Positions 51,361-59,931 of a stretch of DNA of 64,000 nt are shown piece by piece (positions within the stretch are counted from its first letter, which is position 1; each line of letters starts with the position of its first letter). The stretch is taken from assembly GCF_027497495.1 (NCBI RefSeq), contig NZ_CP114205.1, positions 7,006,001 through 7,070,000 on the forward strand, read 5' to 3'. The translations under genes were made by a program, and so were the position numbers. Source of the DNA: Streptomyces tubercidicus (GTDB taxonomy: Bacteria > Actinomycetota > Actinomycetes > Streptomycetales > Streptomycetaceae). The notes under the pieces were generated by a model. That model searched no databases. It worked only from the letters and a program-made list of their open reading frames with translations, and was not told the origin of the DNA.

Positions 51361-52374
51361 ATGTTGCGTATTCACTTCGAAGAACGGGATATCGCGCGGG
51401 TGCAGATAGCCGCCGAACCCGATCCGCTGTGGGAAACGGTGCTCGCCCTGCACCATGTCGCACCAACGGGCCGGGGGGTACCGGTCTACGGCGCCTGGCG
51501 CGCTCGGGCCCGCCGCGAACTCGACGCCCGGGGGCTGACCCGCGCCGCCCGGCTGATCAGCGCACTGGCCCCGGCCGACGCCCGCTACTTCCCGGACTTC
51601 CTCACCCCGGACGCGGCCCGCGACGGGCTGGCCGCGGGGCTGGCGGCGCTGCGGGACACCTCCCCGGTCCGGCTGACCGCGGAGTGCGCGCGGGCCGCGC
51701 TGCCGGACCGGCTCCCGCGCTGGAGCGCCGCACTGGCCGCCGGGAGCCGGGAGCCGCTCGATGAGCTGGCCCGCGCGTTCCAGGAGGTGCACCGCGCGGT
51801 GATAGCTCCCGACTGGACGGAGGCGGCGGTCACCGTCGACTCCGACCGCGGTGCCCGCGCCCGCGCCTTCTGCCGGGGCGGCGTCGACGGCATGCTCAAC
51901 AGCCTCCGCCCCGCACTCCGTTGGGAGCCACCGTGGCTGTATGTCGACTATCCCCAGGACCGCGAACTGCGGCTGGGCGGGCGCGGGCTGCGGCTGATCC
52001 CGTCCCACTTCTGCTGGCGAAGACCCATCGCCCTCGCCGACCCCGCCCTGCCGCCGGTCCTGGTCTACCCCGTGGAACACTCCACGGCCTGGGCCCCGGC
52101 CACCACCCGCAGCTGCCATCCGCAGGCGCTGTCCACCCTCCTCGGCCGCACCCGGGCCCGTATCCTCGCCGCCCTCGACGCACCGGCCACCACGGGCGAA
52201 CTGGCCCGCCGCTTACGGGTCTCCGCCCCCTCGGCCAGCGAGCACGTGAGCGCCCTGCGGGAGGCCAATCTGGCCCGCAGCCGCCGCGACGGCGGTTCGG
52301 TCGTCCACGCCCTCACCCCGCTCGGCACGGCGCTGCTGCACGGCGAGCTGGCTCCGGTGCGGCTGCCGCATTGA
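51361..52374 (+). CDS. ArsR-like winged-helix regulator with N-terminal DUF5937
   Basis: 337 residues. The N-terminal 250 residues match the DUF5937-type sensor (MLRIHFEERDIARVQIAAEP, DPLWETVLALHHV). The C-terminal part is an ArsR-type winged helix: RARILAALDAPATTGELARR, SAPSASEHVSALREANLARS, and a late beta wing GGSVVHALTPLG. Domain order is the reverse of classical ArsR proteins, which have the HTH alone. No metal-binding Cys pair is present. It converges on the solenoid protein gene, 5 bp between stops. Confidence 0.83.
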   Translation: MLRIHFEERDIARVQIAAEPDPLWETVLALHHVAPTGRGVPVYGAWRARARRELDARGLTRAARLISALAPADARYFPDFLTPDAARDGLAAGLAALRDTSPVRLTAECARAALPDRLPRWSAALAAGSREPLDELARAFQEVHRAVIAPDWTEAAVTVDSDRGARARAFCRGGVDGMLNSLRPALRWEPPWLYVDYPQDRELRLGGRGLRLIPSHFCWRRPIALADPALPPVLVYPVEHSTAWAPATTRSCHPQALSTLLGRTRARILAALDAPATTGELARRLRVSAPSASEHVSALREANLARSRRDGGSVVHALTPLGTALLHGELAPVRLPH

Positions 52375-52379
52375 GCCCC

Positions 52380-53855
52380 CTACTGACGGGCCAAGGACCG
52401 GGTGATGCCCGTCGCGATCGTCGTGGCCAGCGTCCAGCCCGTGATGACCAGCAGATACGAGAGCCACTGGTACCAGCCCCGCGGCGCGAAGGCCCCCTCC
52501 TGTCCGAAGCCGATGATCGGCATCAGCAGATCGAGGGTGTAGAAGAACGGGTTGAAGTCGGGGGCCTCGTCGCTCTTCAGCGGACGCGGCGGGTGCAGGG
52601 CGAAAGCGACGGCGCCGATCAGCAGCAGCGCCAGCAACCAGCCGGCGGCGCGCATCGGACGGAAGCCGTAGCCGACCGTGGCGTCCTGAAGGTGACCCCA
52701 GATCTTGGCGTACCAGGGCAGGGTGCGGCGGTGGCGCCGGAGTTTGGCCAACTGGACGGTGCGGGCGGCGGCTTCGTCCCCGGCCGTACGGTAGGCGCCG
52801 GCGAGCTGCTCGTACGAGTACGACACATAGCCCGCGCGCTCGCGCTCCAGGACCGGGAGCCGTTCCTCGGCGGGAAGGTGCGGGAGCAGCGAACCGTAGG
52901 TGAGCCGGTCCAGCTTGACCTCGTCCGGCCAGACCTCCGGCGGGACGTACAGGACATCGAACTGGGCGCGGCGCAGATTCACCGTGCCCACCACGGGCTT
53001 CGCCTCGCGCAGCCACATCTCGCCCGCGACGCAGCTGCTGACGCGTAACGCGACCCCACCCGGGTTGGCGAGGGCGGCATAGGCGAAATTGAGCTGGCCA
53101 CCGATCCGGGCGCCGCGCAGATCGACCCGGCCGTGGGCACACAGCCGCATCGCGTGCACATCGGTGCCGACGCTGAGGGTCTCGGCCTCCAGCGCATGAC
53201 CGCCGGGGGCGCTGAGCCGCGCGTCGTCGAGTGTGATCTGTCCGCCGACGGTGGCGCCGTTCAGCCGGATCCGGCCGTGGGCGACCAGGCCGGGCGCCCA
53301 GAGGTCGGTGCCGATATCGGCGTGGTTCAGCTGGAGGACCGGCTCCTCCGGCGGCTCCGTGGCGGCCGGATCGCCGAAGTGGGAGCCGTTGGCGAAGACC
53401 GCACCGGATACTTGCGCCCCGGCCAGCCGCACCGGCCCCGTGATACGGCAGCAGGTGAGGCGCAGCACGCCGTCGACATGGAGGTGTCCGGCCGTGAGCC
53501 CCGGCAGGACCGAGTCGTTCAGCGCCAGGATGCGCAGCTGCGCGCCGTACAGATCCGGGGTCTCCTCGAAGTAGCAGGACCGCAGCCGCACCGGGTGCCC
53601 AACCCTGCCGTATTTGAGGTTCAGTTCCCCGGTGATGCGGGCGCCCCACAGCTTCAGCCCCGCTATCTCGCCGTCCCGTGACGGCCCGTTGAGCAGCAGC
53701 ACCCGGAGCACCGCGGCGCGCACGGTCCGCTCGGGGCCCCAGGCGGCGCCGGTGGCGGGGTCTTCGTCGGCGCTCTCCCGGAAGTCGACGCCCTCGCCGA
53801 GGGGGAACGCCTGCCAGACACGGCGTTCCGCTGGGGTGAGCCTGGTGATCTCCAC
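52380..53855 (-). CDS. Beta-solenoid membrane protein (pentapeptide-like)
   Basis: 491 residues. An N-terminal segment with ERTVRAAVLRVLLLNG precedes about 250 residues of short repeats, each a strand of the type [AG]xL.L.GA.[IV].G (LKLWGARITGELNLKYGRVG, VRLAGAQVSGAVFANGSHFG, IRLNGATVGGQITLDDARLS, VDLRGARIGGQLNFAYAALA). A hydrophilic helical part follows, and two or three transmembrane helices end the protein (AGWLLALLLIGAVAFALH, WLSYLLVITGWTLATTIATG). Databases often call this family membrane-associated oxidoreductase without evidence. There is no nucleotide motif, so I do not support that name. Confidence 0.75.
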   Translation of the reverse strand: MEITRLTPAERRVWQAFPLGEGVDFRESADEDPATGAAWGPERTVRAAVLRVLLLNGPSRDGEIAGLKLWGARITGELNLKYGRVGHPVRLRSCYFEETPDLYGAQLRILALNDSVLPGLTAGHLHVDGVLRLTCCRITGPVRLAGAQVSGAVFANGSHFGDPAATEPPEEPVLQLNHADIGTDLWAPGLVAHGRIRLNGATVGGQITLDDARLSAPGGHALEAETLSVGTDVHAMRLCAHGRVDLRGARIGGQLNFAYAALANPGGVALRVSSCVAGEMWLREAKPVVGTVNLRRAQFDVLYVPPEVWPDEVKLDRLTYGSLLPHLPAEERLPVLERERAGYVSYSYEQLAGAYRTAGDEAAARTVQLAKLRRHRRTLPWYAKIWGHLQDATVGYGFRPMRAAGWLLALLLIGAVAFALHPPRPLKSDEAPDFNPFFYTLDLLMPIIGFGQEGAFAPRGWYQWLSYLLVITGWTLATTIATGITRSLARQ

Positions 53856-53940
53856 CGGCCGGATGCTGTCGCGTGGGTGTACGAACTGTCAACCAAGAGC
53901 TGTGCGGCGGGCCTTGCTTTCCCCGCGCCTCCATGGAGTC

Positions 53941-53975
53941 GGCCCGGGGCGGGCCTTGCGAACCCGCCCCGGGCC
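53941..53975 (-). terminator. 13-bp hairpin after the sugar-alcohol operon
   Basis: GGCCCGGGGCGGG (53941-53953) and 53963-53975 are exact reverse complements with a 9-nt loop, only 4 bp beyond the dehydrogenase stop on the minus strand. No T-run is seen, as is usual for streptomycete terminators. Confidence 0.75.
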
Positions 53976-53979
53976 CGGT

Positions 53980-54972
53980 TCACGGCCGTACCAGGATCTT
54001 CCGCCCCTCGCCCGCCCGGAAGCGGCCCAGCGCCTCCGCGTAGCGGTCCAGCGGGAGCCGGTCGCTGATGAAGATCTCCGGGTCCAGGGTGCCCGCCGCG
54101 AAGAGTTCCGCGGCGCGTTCATAGCTGTGCAGGACGGCCATCGAGCCGGTGATGGTGATCTCCTGGTTGTAGATGCGGTAGGGCTCGATGGTGGCGCGGG
54201 CGGCGTAGTCGGCGACGCCGAACTGGAGGAAGGTGCCGCCCTTGCCGACCCGCCCCAGCGCGTCCTGGATGGCGTGCTCATTGCCGGTGGCGTCGATCAC
54301 CACGTCCCAGCCGCGCGGGCGGTCCAGCTCGTGGGCGGAACCGGCCGCGGCGCTGCACCCCAGGGTGCGGGCGGTGGCCAGCCGCTGCGGGTTGATGTCG
54401 ACGACATCGACCCCGGCCGCACCGGTGCGCTTGGCGAGTTCGAGCATCATCAGGCCCATCGTGCCCGAGCCGTAGATCAGGACCCGGGTGCCCAACTGCT
54501 GGGAGCGCAGGATGTCGTAGCCGCGGACGGCGCAGGAGAGCGGCTCGATCAGCGCCGCGTCCTCGGTGCGGATGTGATCGGGCAGCTTGACGCAGTTCCC
54601 GACCGGGGCCACGGCGAACTCGGCGGCGCCGCCCGCCGTGGTCACCCCGATGGCCGCCCAGCGCTCACAGAGGTTGTTGCGGCCGATGCGGCAGTAGTGG
54701 CACTCGAAGCAGTAGAGCGACGGGTCGACGGCCACCCGGTCGCCCTCGGCGAACTCGGTGACCGCGCTGCCGGTGGCCACGACCGTACCGGCGAACTCAT
54801 GGCCCGGCACGACCGGCAGGGTGGGCGCGAACTCGCCCTGGAGGATGTGCAGATCGGTGCCGCACAGCCCGCACGCGGCGACCGAGACCACGACCTCGCG
54901 GGGGCCGGGCGCCGGGTCCTCGACGGTGGCGACCTCGACGGTGCCGGGGGCGCTGATCACTGCGGCTTTCAT
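53980..54972 (-). CDS. Zinc-dependent medium-chain alcohol dehydrogenase (polyol type)
   Basis: 330 residues. Catalytic zinc: Cys in ACGLCGTDLH, His-Glu in VPGHEF. The structural zinc lobe has only part of the cysteine set (YCFECHYCRIGRNNLC). The NAD site is RVLIYGSGTMGLMMLELAKR with an Asp after strand 2 (VDVVDINPQRL), suggesting NAD. The family includes sorbitol, xylitol, mannitol and threonine dehydrogenases. Last gene of the leftward ABC operon, with an ATGA overlap to the permease. It probably oxidises the imported polyol. Confidence 0.88.
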   Translation of the reverse strand: MKAAVISAPGTVEVATVEDPAPGPREVVVSVAACGLCGTDLHILQGEFAPTLPVVPGHEFAGTVVATGSAVTEFAEGDRVAVDPSLYCFECHYCRIGRNNLCERWAAIGVTTAGGAAEFAVAPVGNCVKLPDHIRTEDAALIEPLSCAVRGYDILRSQQLGTRVLIYGSGTMGLMMLELAKRTGAAGVDVVDINPQRLATARTLGCSAAAGSAHELDRPRGWDVVIDATGNEHAIQDALGRVGKGGTFLQFGVADYAARATIEPYRIYNQEITITGSMAVLHSYERAAELFAAGTLDPEIFISDRLPLDRYAEALGRFRAGEGRKILVRP

Positions 54973-55844
54973 TTCACGGCTCCAAGCGACAGGCCCTGGA
55001 CGAGTTTGTCCTGGGCGGCGAACCCGGCGACGATCACCGGGAGGGAGATGACGGTGGCGGCGGCGCACACCTTGGCCAGGAACAGGCCCTGGCTGGTGAC
55101 GAGTCCGGTCAGGAACACCGGCGAGGTGCCGGCCACGATCCCGGTCAGGACCCGGGCGAACAGCAGCTCGTTCCAGCTGAAGATGAACGAGATCAGGGCG
55201 GTGGCCGCGATGCCCGGCATGGCGACCGGCGCCACGATCCGGGTCAGGGTGCAGGTCAGCCCCGCCCCGTCGATCGAGGCGGCCTCCAGCATCTCCACCG
55301 GGACCTCGGCGAGGAACGAGCGCATCATCCACACCGCGATCGGCAGATTCATCGAGGTGTAGAGCAGGACCAGCAGCCAGATGCTGTCCAGCATCCCGGT
55401 GTTCTGCGCGACCAGGTAGACCGGCAGCAGCCCGGCCACCAGCGGCAGCATCTTCGTGGACAGGAAGAAGAAGAGGACATCGCTCCATTTGCGCACCGGC
55501 TTGATGGCCAGGGCGTAGGCGGCGGGTATCGCCAGCAGCAGCACCAGCACGGTGGCGACGACGGAGGCGGTCAGTGAGTTGATCAGCGGCGGCCAGGGGC
55601 TGACGCCGCTGTCCGCGCCGAAGAACTCGCGGTAGCCGTGCAGACTCAGCCCGGCGCCGACGCTCGGCGGGTTGGTCGCCGCGTCCGTCTCGCTGTGGAA
55701 GGACGTCAGCACCATCCAGGCGACGGGCAGGAAGAAGCCGATCCCGCACAGCCAGGCCGTCAGGCCCAGCAGGGTGCCGGTGCGGCGCCGGCGCCGTGTA
55801 GCGGGGGAGCCGGTACGGCGCGGGGCCAGGGGGCTGCGGTTCAT
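54969..55844 (-). CDS. Carbohydrate ABC transporter permease (MalG type)
   Basis: 291 residues from the ATG at 55844. Six transmembrane helices with the EAA loop near the C terminus (EMLEAASIDGAGLTCTLTRI, with G) and a hydrophobic N terminus (LLGLTAWLCGIGFFLPVAWM). The HSETDAATNPPSVG loop is the periplasmic first loop typical of MalG-like permeases. It forms the translocation pore with the upstream permease; both ends overlap neighbouring genes by 4 bp. Confidence 0.92.
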   Translation of the reverse strand: MNRSPLAPRRTGSPATRRRRRTGTLLGLTAWLCGIGFFLPVAWMVLTSFHSETDAATNPPSVGAGLSLHGYREFFGADSGVSPWPPLINSLTASVVATVLVLLLAIPAAYALAIKPVRKWSDVLFFFLSTKMLPLVAGLLPVYLVAQNTGMLDSIWLLVLLYTSMNLPIAVWMMRSFLAEVPVEMLEAASIDGAGLTCTLTRIVAPVAMPGIAATALISFIFSWNELLFARVLTGIVAGTSPVFLTGLVTSQGLFLAKVCAAATVISLPVIVAGFAAQDKLVQGLSLGAVK

Positions 55845-56824
55845 CGGGTGACCTCCTCGCGCAGCAGGGACGAGACGGTGCGCAGCGCGAAGGTCGCCAC
55901 CAGCAGCGAACACAGCACCACCACGACGCCCTGTGCGGACGCCCGTCCGTAGTCATGGGCCTGGTAGAAGGTCTGGTAGATGGTGTATGGAAGGTTGGCC
56001 GTGCCGAGGCCGCCGGACGTGATGGTGAACACCGCGTCGAAGTTCTGCACGACGTACACCGTGCCCAGCAGCGCGGCCAGTTCGAGGTAGCGGCGCAGAT
56101 GCGGCAGGGTCAGATAGCGGAAGATGTCGAAGGCGGACGCGCCGTCCATCCGGGCCGCCTCGATCGCGTCCGTCGCCCGGCTCTGCAGCCCGGCCAGCAG
56201 GATCAGCATCATGAACGGCGTCCACTGCCAGATCAGCGACACCTCCACCGCGGCCAGCGGGGAGTCGGTCATCCAGTCCGGCTGCGGCGGATCGTCGCTG
56301 CCGAACAGCCGCCAGATCCAGGTCAGCGAACCATTGAGCAGCCCGTACGAGGCGTTGTACAGCGCATGCTTCCACAACAGCGCGGAGGCGACGGGGACGA
56401 CCAGGAACGGCGTGATGAGCAGGGTGCGGACGATGCCGCGGCCGCGGAAACCACGGTCCAGCAGCAGCGCCAGAACCAGCCCGAGCAGCAGGCTGACCAG
56501 CACCACGGTCACGGTCAGCAGCACCGTCGTGCCCACCGAGGCCCGCATCGCGGGATCGGTGAAGACGGCCCGGTAGTTGTCGAAGGCGGCGAAGCCGCGG
56601 TTCTCCGGCGCGAGTGCGTTCCAGCGGGTGAAGGAGATCACCACGGTGGCCACGAACGGGAGTTGGGTGACGATCACGAGGAAGACCAGCGCGGGCAGCA
56701 GCGGGGCGCGGCGGGCCCAGTTCTTCGCCCGCTCGGTGCGGCGGGCGCGGGCCGCCGGGCCACCGCCGCGCCGCACGGCGGACGCCTCGGCCCCGGGGGC
56801 CGGTTCAGCGGTCCGTATAGGCAT
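55841..56824 (-). CDS. Sugar ABC transporter permease (MalF type)
   Basis: 327 residues. A charged N-terminal extension precedes ALVFLVIVTQLPFVATVVIS; six helices follow with the EAA motif AIEAARMDGASAFDIFRYLT near the C terminus. A periplasmic loop WIWRLFGSDDPPQPDW suits MalF-like permeases. The start codon lies 20 bp inside the end of the binding-protein gene. It pairs with the MalG-type permease. Confidence 0.92.
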   Translation of the reverse strand: MPIRTAEPAPGAEASAVRRGGGPAARARRTERAKNWARRAPLLPALVFLVIVTQLPFVATVVISFTRWNALAPENRGFAAFDNYRAVFTDPAMRASVGTTVLLTVTVVLVSLLLGLVLALLLDRGFRGRGIVRTLLITPFLVVPVASALLWKHALYNASYGLLNGSLTWIWRLFGSDDPPQPDWMTDSPLAAVEVSLIWQWTPFMMLILLAGLQSRATDAIEAARMDGASAFDIFRYLTLPHLRRYLELAALLGTVYVVQNFDAVFTITSGGLGTANLPYTIYQTFYQAHDYGRASAQGVVVVLCSLLVATFALRTVSSLLREEVTR

Positions 56825-58181
56825 CGGACACCTCCTGCGCCGGTCGCTTGCTGTTCCTCAGGGCTTCGGACACGCTCTGCTTCCCGGCGATGGCCGAGCT
56901 GATCTCGTGCGAGACCTTGGTGCCCAGGTCGGCGAACTCGGGGATACCGAGGAACTGGATCCCGGGGGCCGGGCGTTGCTGTACGCCGGGGTCGCCGGGC
57001 CGGGCCGAGCTGATCGCCCGCTCGGTCGGGCCGGCGAACGCTCCCGACGCCTTGACATAGGCCGGATCGCGGTAGAGGGAGGCCCGCTTGCCGCCGGGCA
57101 CCTTCGACCAGCCCAGTTCGCGGCCCACCAGCTTTTCGTAGCTCTTGCCCGAGGCCCAGCGGATGAACTTCCAGGCCGCGTCCTGGTGCGTACTGGCCTT
57201 CTGGATGCCCCACGCCCAGGTGTAGAGCCAGCCCGCGTCCCGGGTCCGCTCCACCGGCGCCGGTGCGTAGCCGACCTTGCCCGCGACCTTGGAGTCCGCG
57301 CCCTCCAGCGAACCGGCGCCGGCCGTCGCGTCGTACCACATGGCGACCTTGCCCTGCTGCATGTCGTTGAGGCACTCGGTGTAGCCGGCCTGCGGCGCGC
57401 CCGCCTCGCCGTGTTTGCGGACCAGGTCCACATAGAACCGGGTGGCCCGGGTGAATTCCGGGCTGTCGACCTGCGGCTTCCAGTCCTTGGTGAACCAGGT
57501 CCCGCCGAAGGTGTTGACGACGGTGGTCAGCGGGGCGCCGAGCTGGCCCCAGCCCGGCTGGCCGCGCAGACAGATCCCCTTCATGCCCTTGCGGAAGCCG
57601 TCCAGCTTCGCCGCCAGGGCGGCCACCTGGTGCCAGGTGGGCTTCGCGGGCATGGTCAGCCCGGCCTCCTTGAGGAGGTCCTTGCGGTACATCAGGAACG
57701 AGGACTCGCCGTAGAAGGGCTGCGCGTAGATCTTGCCGTCGGCGGCCGTGAGGGAGGAGCGGACCGGGGGAAGGATGTCGCCCTGGTCGAACTCGCGGTC
57801 CTTGGCGGCGCGGGTCCCCAGCTCGGTCAGCCAGCCGTTGCGGGCGTAGATGGGCGTCTCGTAGTTGCTGACGCTCGCCACGTCGTACTGCCCGGCCTGG
57901 CTGGAGAAGTCCTGGCTCATCTTGTCGCGCAGATCGTCCTCCGGCAGCACGGTGAAGTTGACCTTGATGCCGGTCTCCTTGGTGAAGTGCTCGGCGGTGA
58001 GCCGCTGCAGATCCACCATCTGCGGGTTGTTGACCATCAGGACGTTGATGCTGTCGCGGCTCTCATTGCCCGCGTCGCCGGCACCGCGGTAACAGCCGGC
58101 GGTGGACAGGGCGAGGGCCACGGCGAGGGCGGTCAGCCCAAGGGAGCGGCCGCCGCCGGGTCCGGGGGATCGTGCTCTCAC
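56805..58181 (-). CDS. Sugar ABC transporter substrate-binding lipoprotein
   Basis: 458 residues from the GTG at 58181 with AGAAAGG before it. Lipobox STAGC with Cys at about 30 anchors it to the membrane. The lobes follow the family-1 binding-protein pattern (INVLMVNNPQMVDLQRLTAE, GQYDVASVSNYETP, GKIYAQPFYGESSFLMYRKD, KGKVAMWYDATAGAGSLEG-like loop). Specificity cannot be read directly; the neighbouring zinc dehydrogenase points to a sugar alcohol. First gene of the transporter operon. No ATPase gene is present; a shared MsiK-type ATPase elsewhere is expected in streptomycetes. Confidence 0.9.
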   Translation of the reverse strand: MRARSPGPGGGRSLGLTALAVALALSTAGCYRGAGDAGNESRDSINVLMVNNPQMVDLQRLTAEHFTKETGIKVNFTVLPEDDLRDKMSQDFSSQAGQYDVASVSNYETPIYARNGWLTELGTRAAKDREFDQGDILPPVRSSLTAADGKIYAQPFYGESSFLMYRKDLLKEAGLTMPAKPTWHQVAALAAKLDGFRKGMKGICLRGQPGWGQLGAPLTTVVNTFGGTWFTKDWKPQVDSPEFTRATRFYVDLVRKHGEAGAPQAGYTECLNDMQQGKVAMWYDATAGAGSLEGADSKVAGKVGYAPAPVERTRDAGWLYTWAWGIQKASTHQDAAWKFIRWASGKSYEKLVGRELGWSKVPGGKRASLYRDPAYVKASGAFAGPTERAISSARPGDPGVQQRPAPGIQFLGIPEFADLGTKVSHEISSAIAGKQSVSEALRNSKRPAQEVSDAYTDR

Positions 58182-58384
58182 GGCTCGTACCTTTCTGGGG
58201 ACAAGGGGGACGCGCATGTCCGGCGCGTGCCGCACAAGCGGCGGTTCCTGGGCGTACGGGCCTGTTCGCGGGTACGCCCGGGAGCCGTCCGACGGCCGGC
58301 GGTGCGGGCCCGGCCTTCGGCGGTCAGCTGTGGGGGATGTGGTGCCGCGGTGCGGGGCCGGTCGTCCGGCGGCCCCGGCCGCGG

Positions 58385-59146
58385 TCAGACCCGGAGCACC
58401 TGCGGCCCCAGGAGCGAATAGCGATGCGCCTCCGGCGCGGACAGCCCCGCGTCGGTGACGATCGTGTCGAAATCACGGACCTCGGCGAACCGGCAGAAGC
58501 TGCTGGCGCCGAACTTGCTGTGCACCCCGACCAGCACCCGCCGCCGCGAGGAGCGCACGGCCTGCTCCTTCACCTCGGCGACCGCCGGATCAGGCGTGGT
58601 CAGACCGTGCTCCCGGGAGACACCGTTCGCCCCCAGGAACGCCAGGTCGATCACGAACCGGGCGAGCATGTCGCGGGCCCAGGAGCCCACCGTCGCCTGG
58701 GTCCCGGAGCGTACCCGGCCGCCGGCCAGCAGCACCGTGGTCGATTCGGACGCGGCGACCAGCGAGGCGGTCCGCAGCGATGCGGTGATCACGGTCAGCG
58801 GGCGGTCGGTGGGCAGCAGCGTGGCGACCAGCTCCGGGGTGTAGCCCTCGTCGACGAAGACCGTCTCGGCCTCGCCGACCAGCGCCGCGGCGGCCGCCGC
58901 GATCCGGCGCTTCTCGTCCACCTGCAAGGTTTCCCGCCGGGCCAGCGTGGTCTCGAACCCGGCGCTCTCGACCGGATACGCCGCGCCGTGCGTACGCCGG
59001 ATCAGGCCCCGGCGCTCCAGCTCGCTCAGATCGCGCCGGACGGTCTCGCGGGCGACCCCGAACTCCGACGCGGCCTCGGTGACCTCGATCCGGCCGTGCT
59101 GCCGGGCGAGCGCGAGGATGCGTTGTTGGCGTTCCTCGGCCCTCAT
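58385..59146 (-). CDS. DeoR-family regulator of the sugar ABC operon
   Basis: 253 residues. HTH RQQRILALARQHGRIEVTEA then FGVARETVRRDLSELERRGL (about 6-60); DeoRC sensor with VFVDEGYTPELVATLLP, TVLLAGGRVRSGTQATVG and FLGANGVSREHGLTTPDPAV. It lies 203 bp upstream of the binding-protein gene and reads the same way, so it probably represses or activates the operon in response to a phosphorylated sugar or polyol. A palindrome upstream (59262-59286) may be its own operator. Confidence 0.9.
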   Translation of the reverse strand: MRAEERQQRILALARQHGRIEVTEAASEFGVARETVRRDLSELERRGLIRRTHGAAYPVESAGFETTLARRETLQVDEKRRIAAAAAALVGEAETVFVDEGYTPELVATLLPTDRPLTVITASLRTASLVAASESTTVLLAGGRVRSGTQATVGSWARDMLARFVIDLAFLGANGVSREHGLTTPDPAVAEVKEQAVRSSRRRVLVGVHSKFGASSFCRFAEVRDFDTIVTDAGLSAPEAHRYSLLGPQVLRV

Positions 59147-59455
59147 GGCTCACTCCTGCCGCTTTCTGGGTGGTTCCGGTCTGCGTTCGGTCACGGAGCT
59201 GCCCGTTTCCGCCCGCATCAGGTTTATAGCAACCAGGACGTCGCGAAAGGGTGCCCGTAACGGCAAAAAACCTGACCGTTTTTGCCCGCTTCGGGGCGCT
59301 GTCAGCTTGGCCGTATGCACGAACGGGTGCCCGTATGGCGCATGGGGAGGGTCCGTCCGGGCACTGCGGGCCGCGGCGCTGTCCGGGCGGGCCCGTGGTG
59401 CGCCGGGGGGCCGCCGCGGGTGGTGCAGTCGGCGGCGGCGCTTAGTCTGGACGGC
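59147..59455. other. Divergent control region, DeoR and STAS genes
   Basis: About 310 bp. It contains CCGTTTCCGCCCGC (about 59203-59216) and CCGTTTTTGCCCGC (59276-59289), a direct repeat differing at two bases, plus the palindrome described separately. No gene is seen. Confidence 0.6.
59262..59286. promoter_or_regulatory. Palindrome GGCAAAAA-N9-TTTTTGCC, candidate DeoR operator
   Basis: The 8-bp arms 59262-59269 and 59279-59286 are exact reverse complements. It lies about 115 bp before the DeoR start (59146) and 170 bp before the STAS start. The A/T-rich arms stand out in this genome. A similar half-site at 59203 gives a second possible contact. Confidence 0.55.
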
Positions 59456-59914
59456 ATGAGCTCGGAGATGCGGTCGTTGGCGGTCACTGCGATCGTGCAG
59501 GCGGAAGAGTGCGCGGTGCTGCGTGTGAGTGGGGAGCTGGACCTCCGCACCGAGCAGGCGTTTCTTGCCGAGGCACGGTCGGTGGTCTCGGCCGGACACC
59601 GCTATCTGGTGCTCGATCTGACCGCCCTGCGCTTCTGTGACTCACGGGGGCTGAGCTGCCTGCTCGCCCTGGAGTGGCTCTGCCGGCGGCTGGAGGGCAG
59701 GCTGCTGCTGGCCTCACTCGGCGTACGGATGCTGCGGCTGCTGGTCGGCACCCAGTCCCTCGGCGTCTTCTCCTGCTACCCCACGGTCGGCCATGCGCTG
59801 ACCGCGGTCCCCGACGCCACCCGCCCGGCGTGGCCGCCCGCGGTCGAGGACCCGTCCGCGGGAGCCGATCCGTCCGCGGGGGCCGGCCCGTCCGCAGGGG
59901 CCGACGACGCCTGA
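59456..59914 (+). CDS. STAS-domain protein (anti-sigma factor antagonist)
   Basis: 152 residues. STAS core: VLRVSGELDLRTEQAFLAEA, then LVLDLTALRFCDSRGLSCLL with the phosphorylatable Ser in DSRG, and GRLLLASLGVRMLRLL. SpoIIAA/RsbV-type proteins bind an anti-sigma kinase when unphosphorylated. The C-terminal 40 residues are a Pro/Ser/Ala/Asp repeat tail outside the fold. The nearest anti-sigma-like kinase in the window is at 1393-1989, so no local partner is evident. Confidence 0.88.
   Translation: MSSEMRSLAVTAIVQAEECAVLRVSGELDLRTEQAFLAEARSVVSAGHRYLVLDLTALRFCDSRGLSCLLALEWLCRRLEGRLLLASLGVRMLRLLVGTQSLGVFSCYPTVGHALTAVPDATRPAWPPAVEDPSAGADPSAGAGPSAGADDA
59849..59902 (+). repeat. 18-bp coding tandem repeat x3 in the STAS tail
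   Basis: Three 18-bp units (59849-59866, 59867-59884, 59885-59902) encode Asp/Gly-Pro-Ser-Ala-Gly-Ala. They are 15-16 of 18 bases alike and keep the frame. The copy number could vary between strains. Confidence 0.85.
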
Positions 59915-59931
59915 GGGCGCGCGACGGGCGG

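Noticed and set aside
51920-53048. 375-codon plus-strand frame across the ArsR-like and solenoid genes
   Set aside because: It overlaps two genes with recognised domains and encodes only Pro/Arg-rich sequence.
52380-53855. Oxidoreductase function for the solenoid membrane protein
   Set aside because: No nucleotide, flavin or metal motif is visible; the name in databases seems inherited without evidence.
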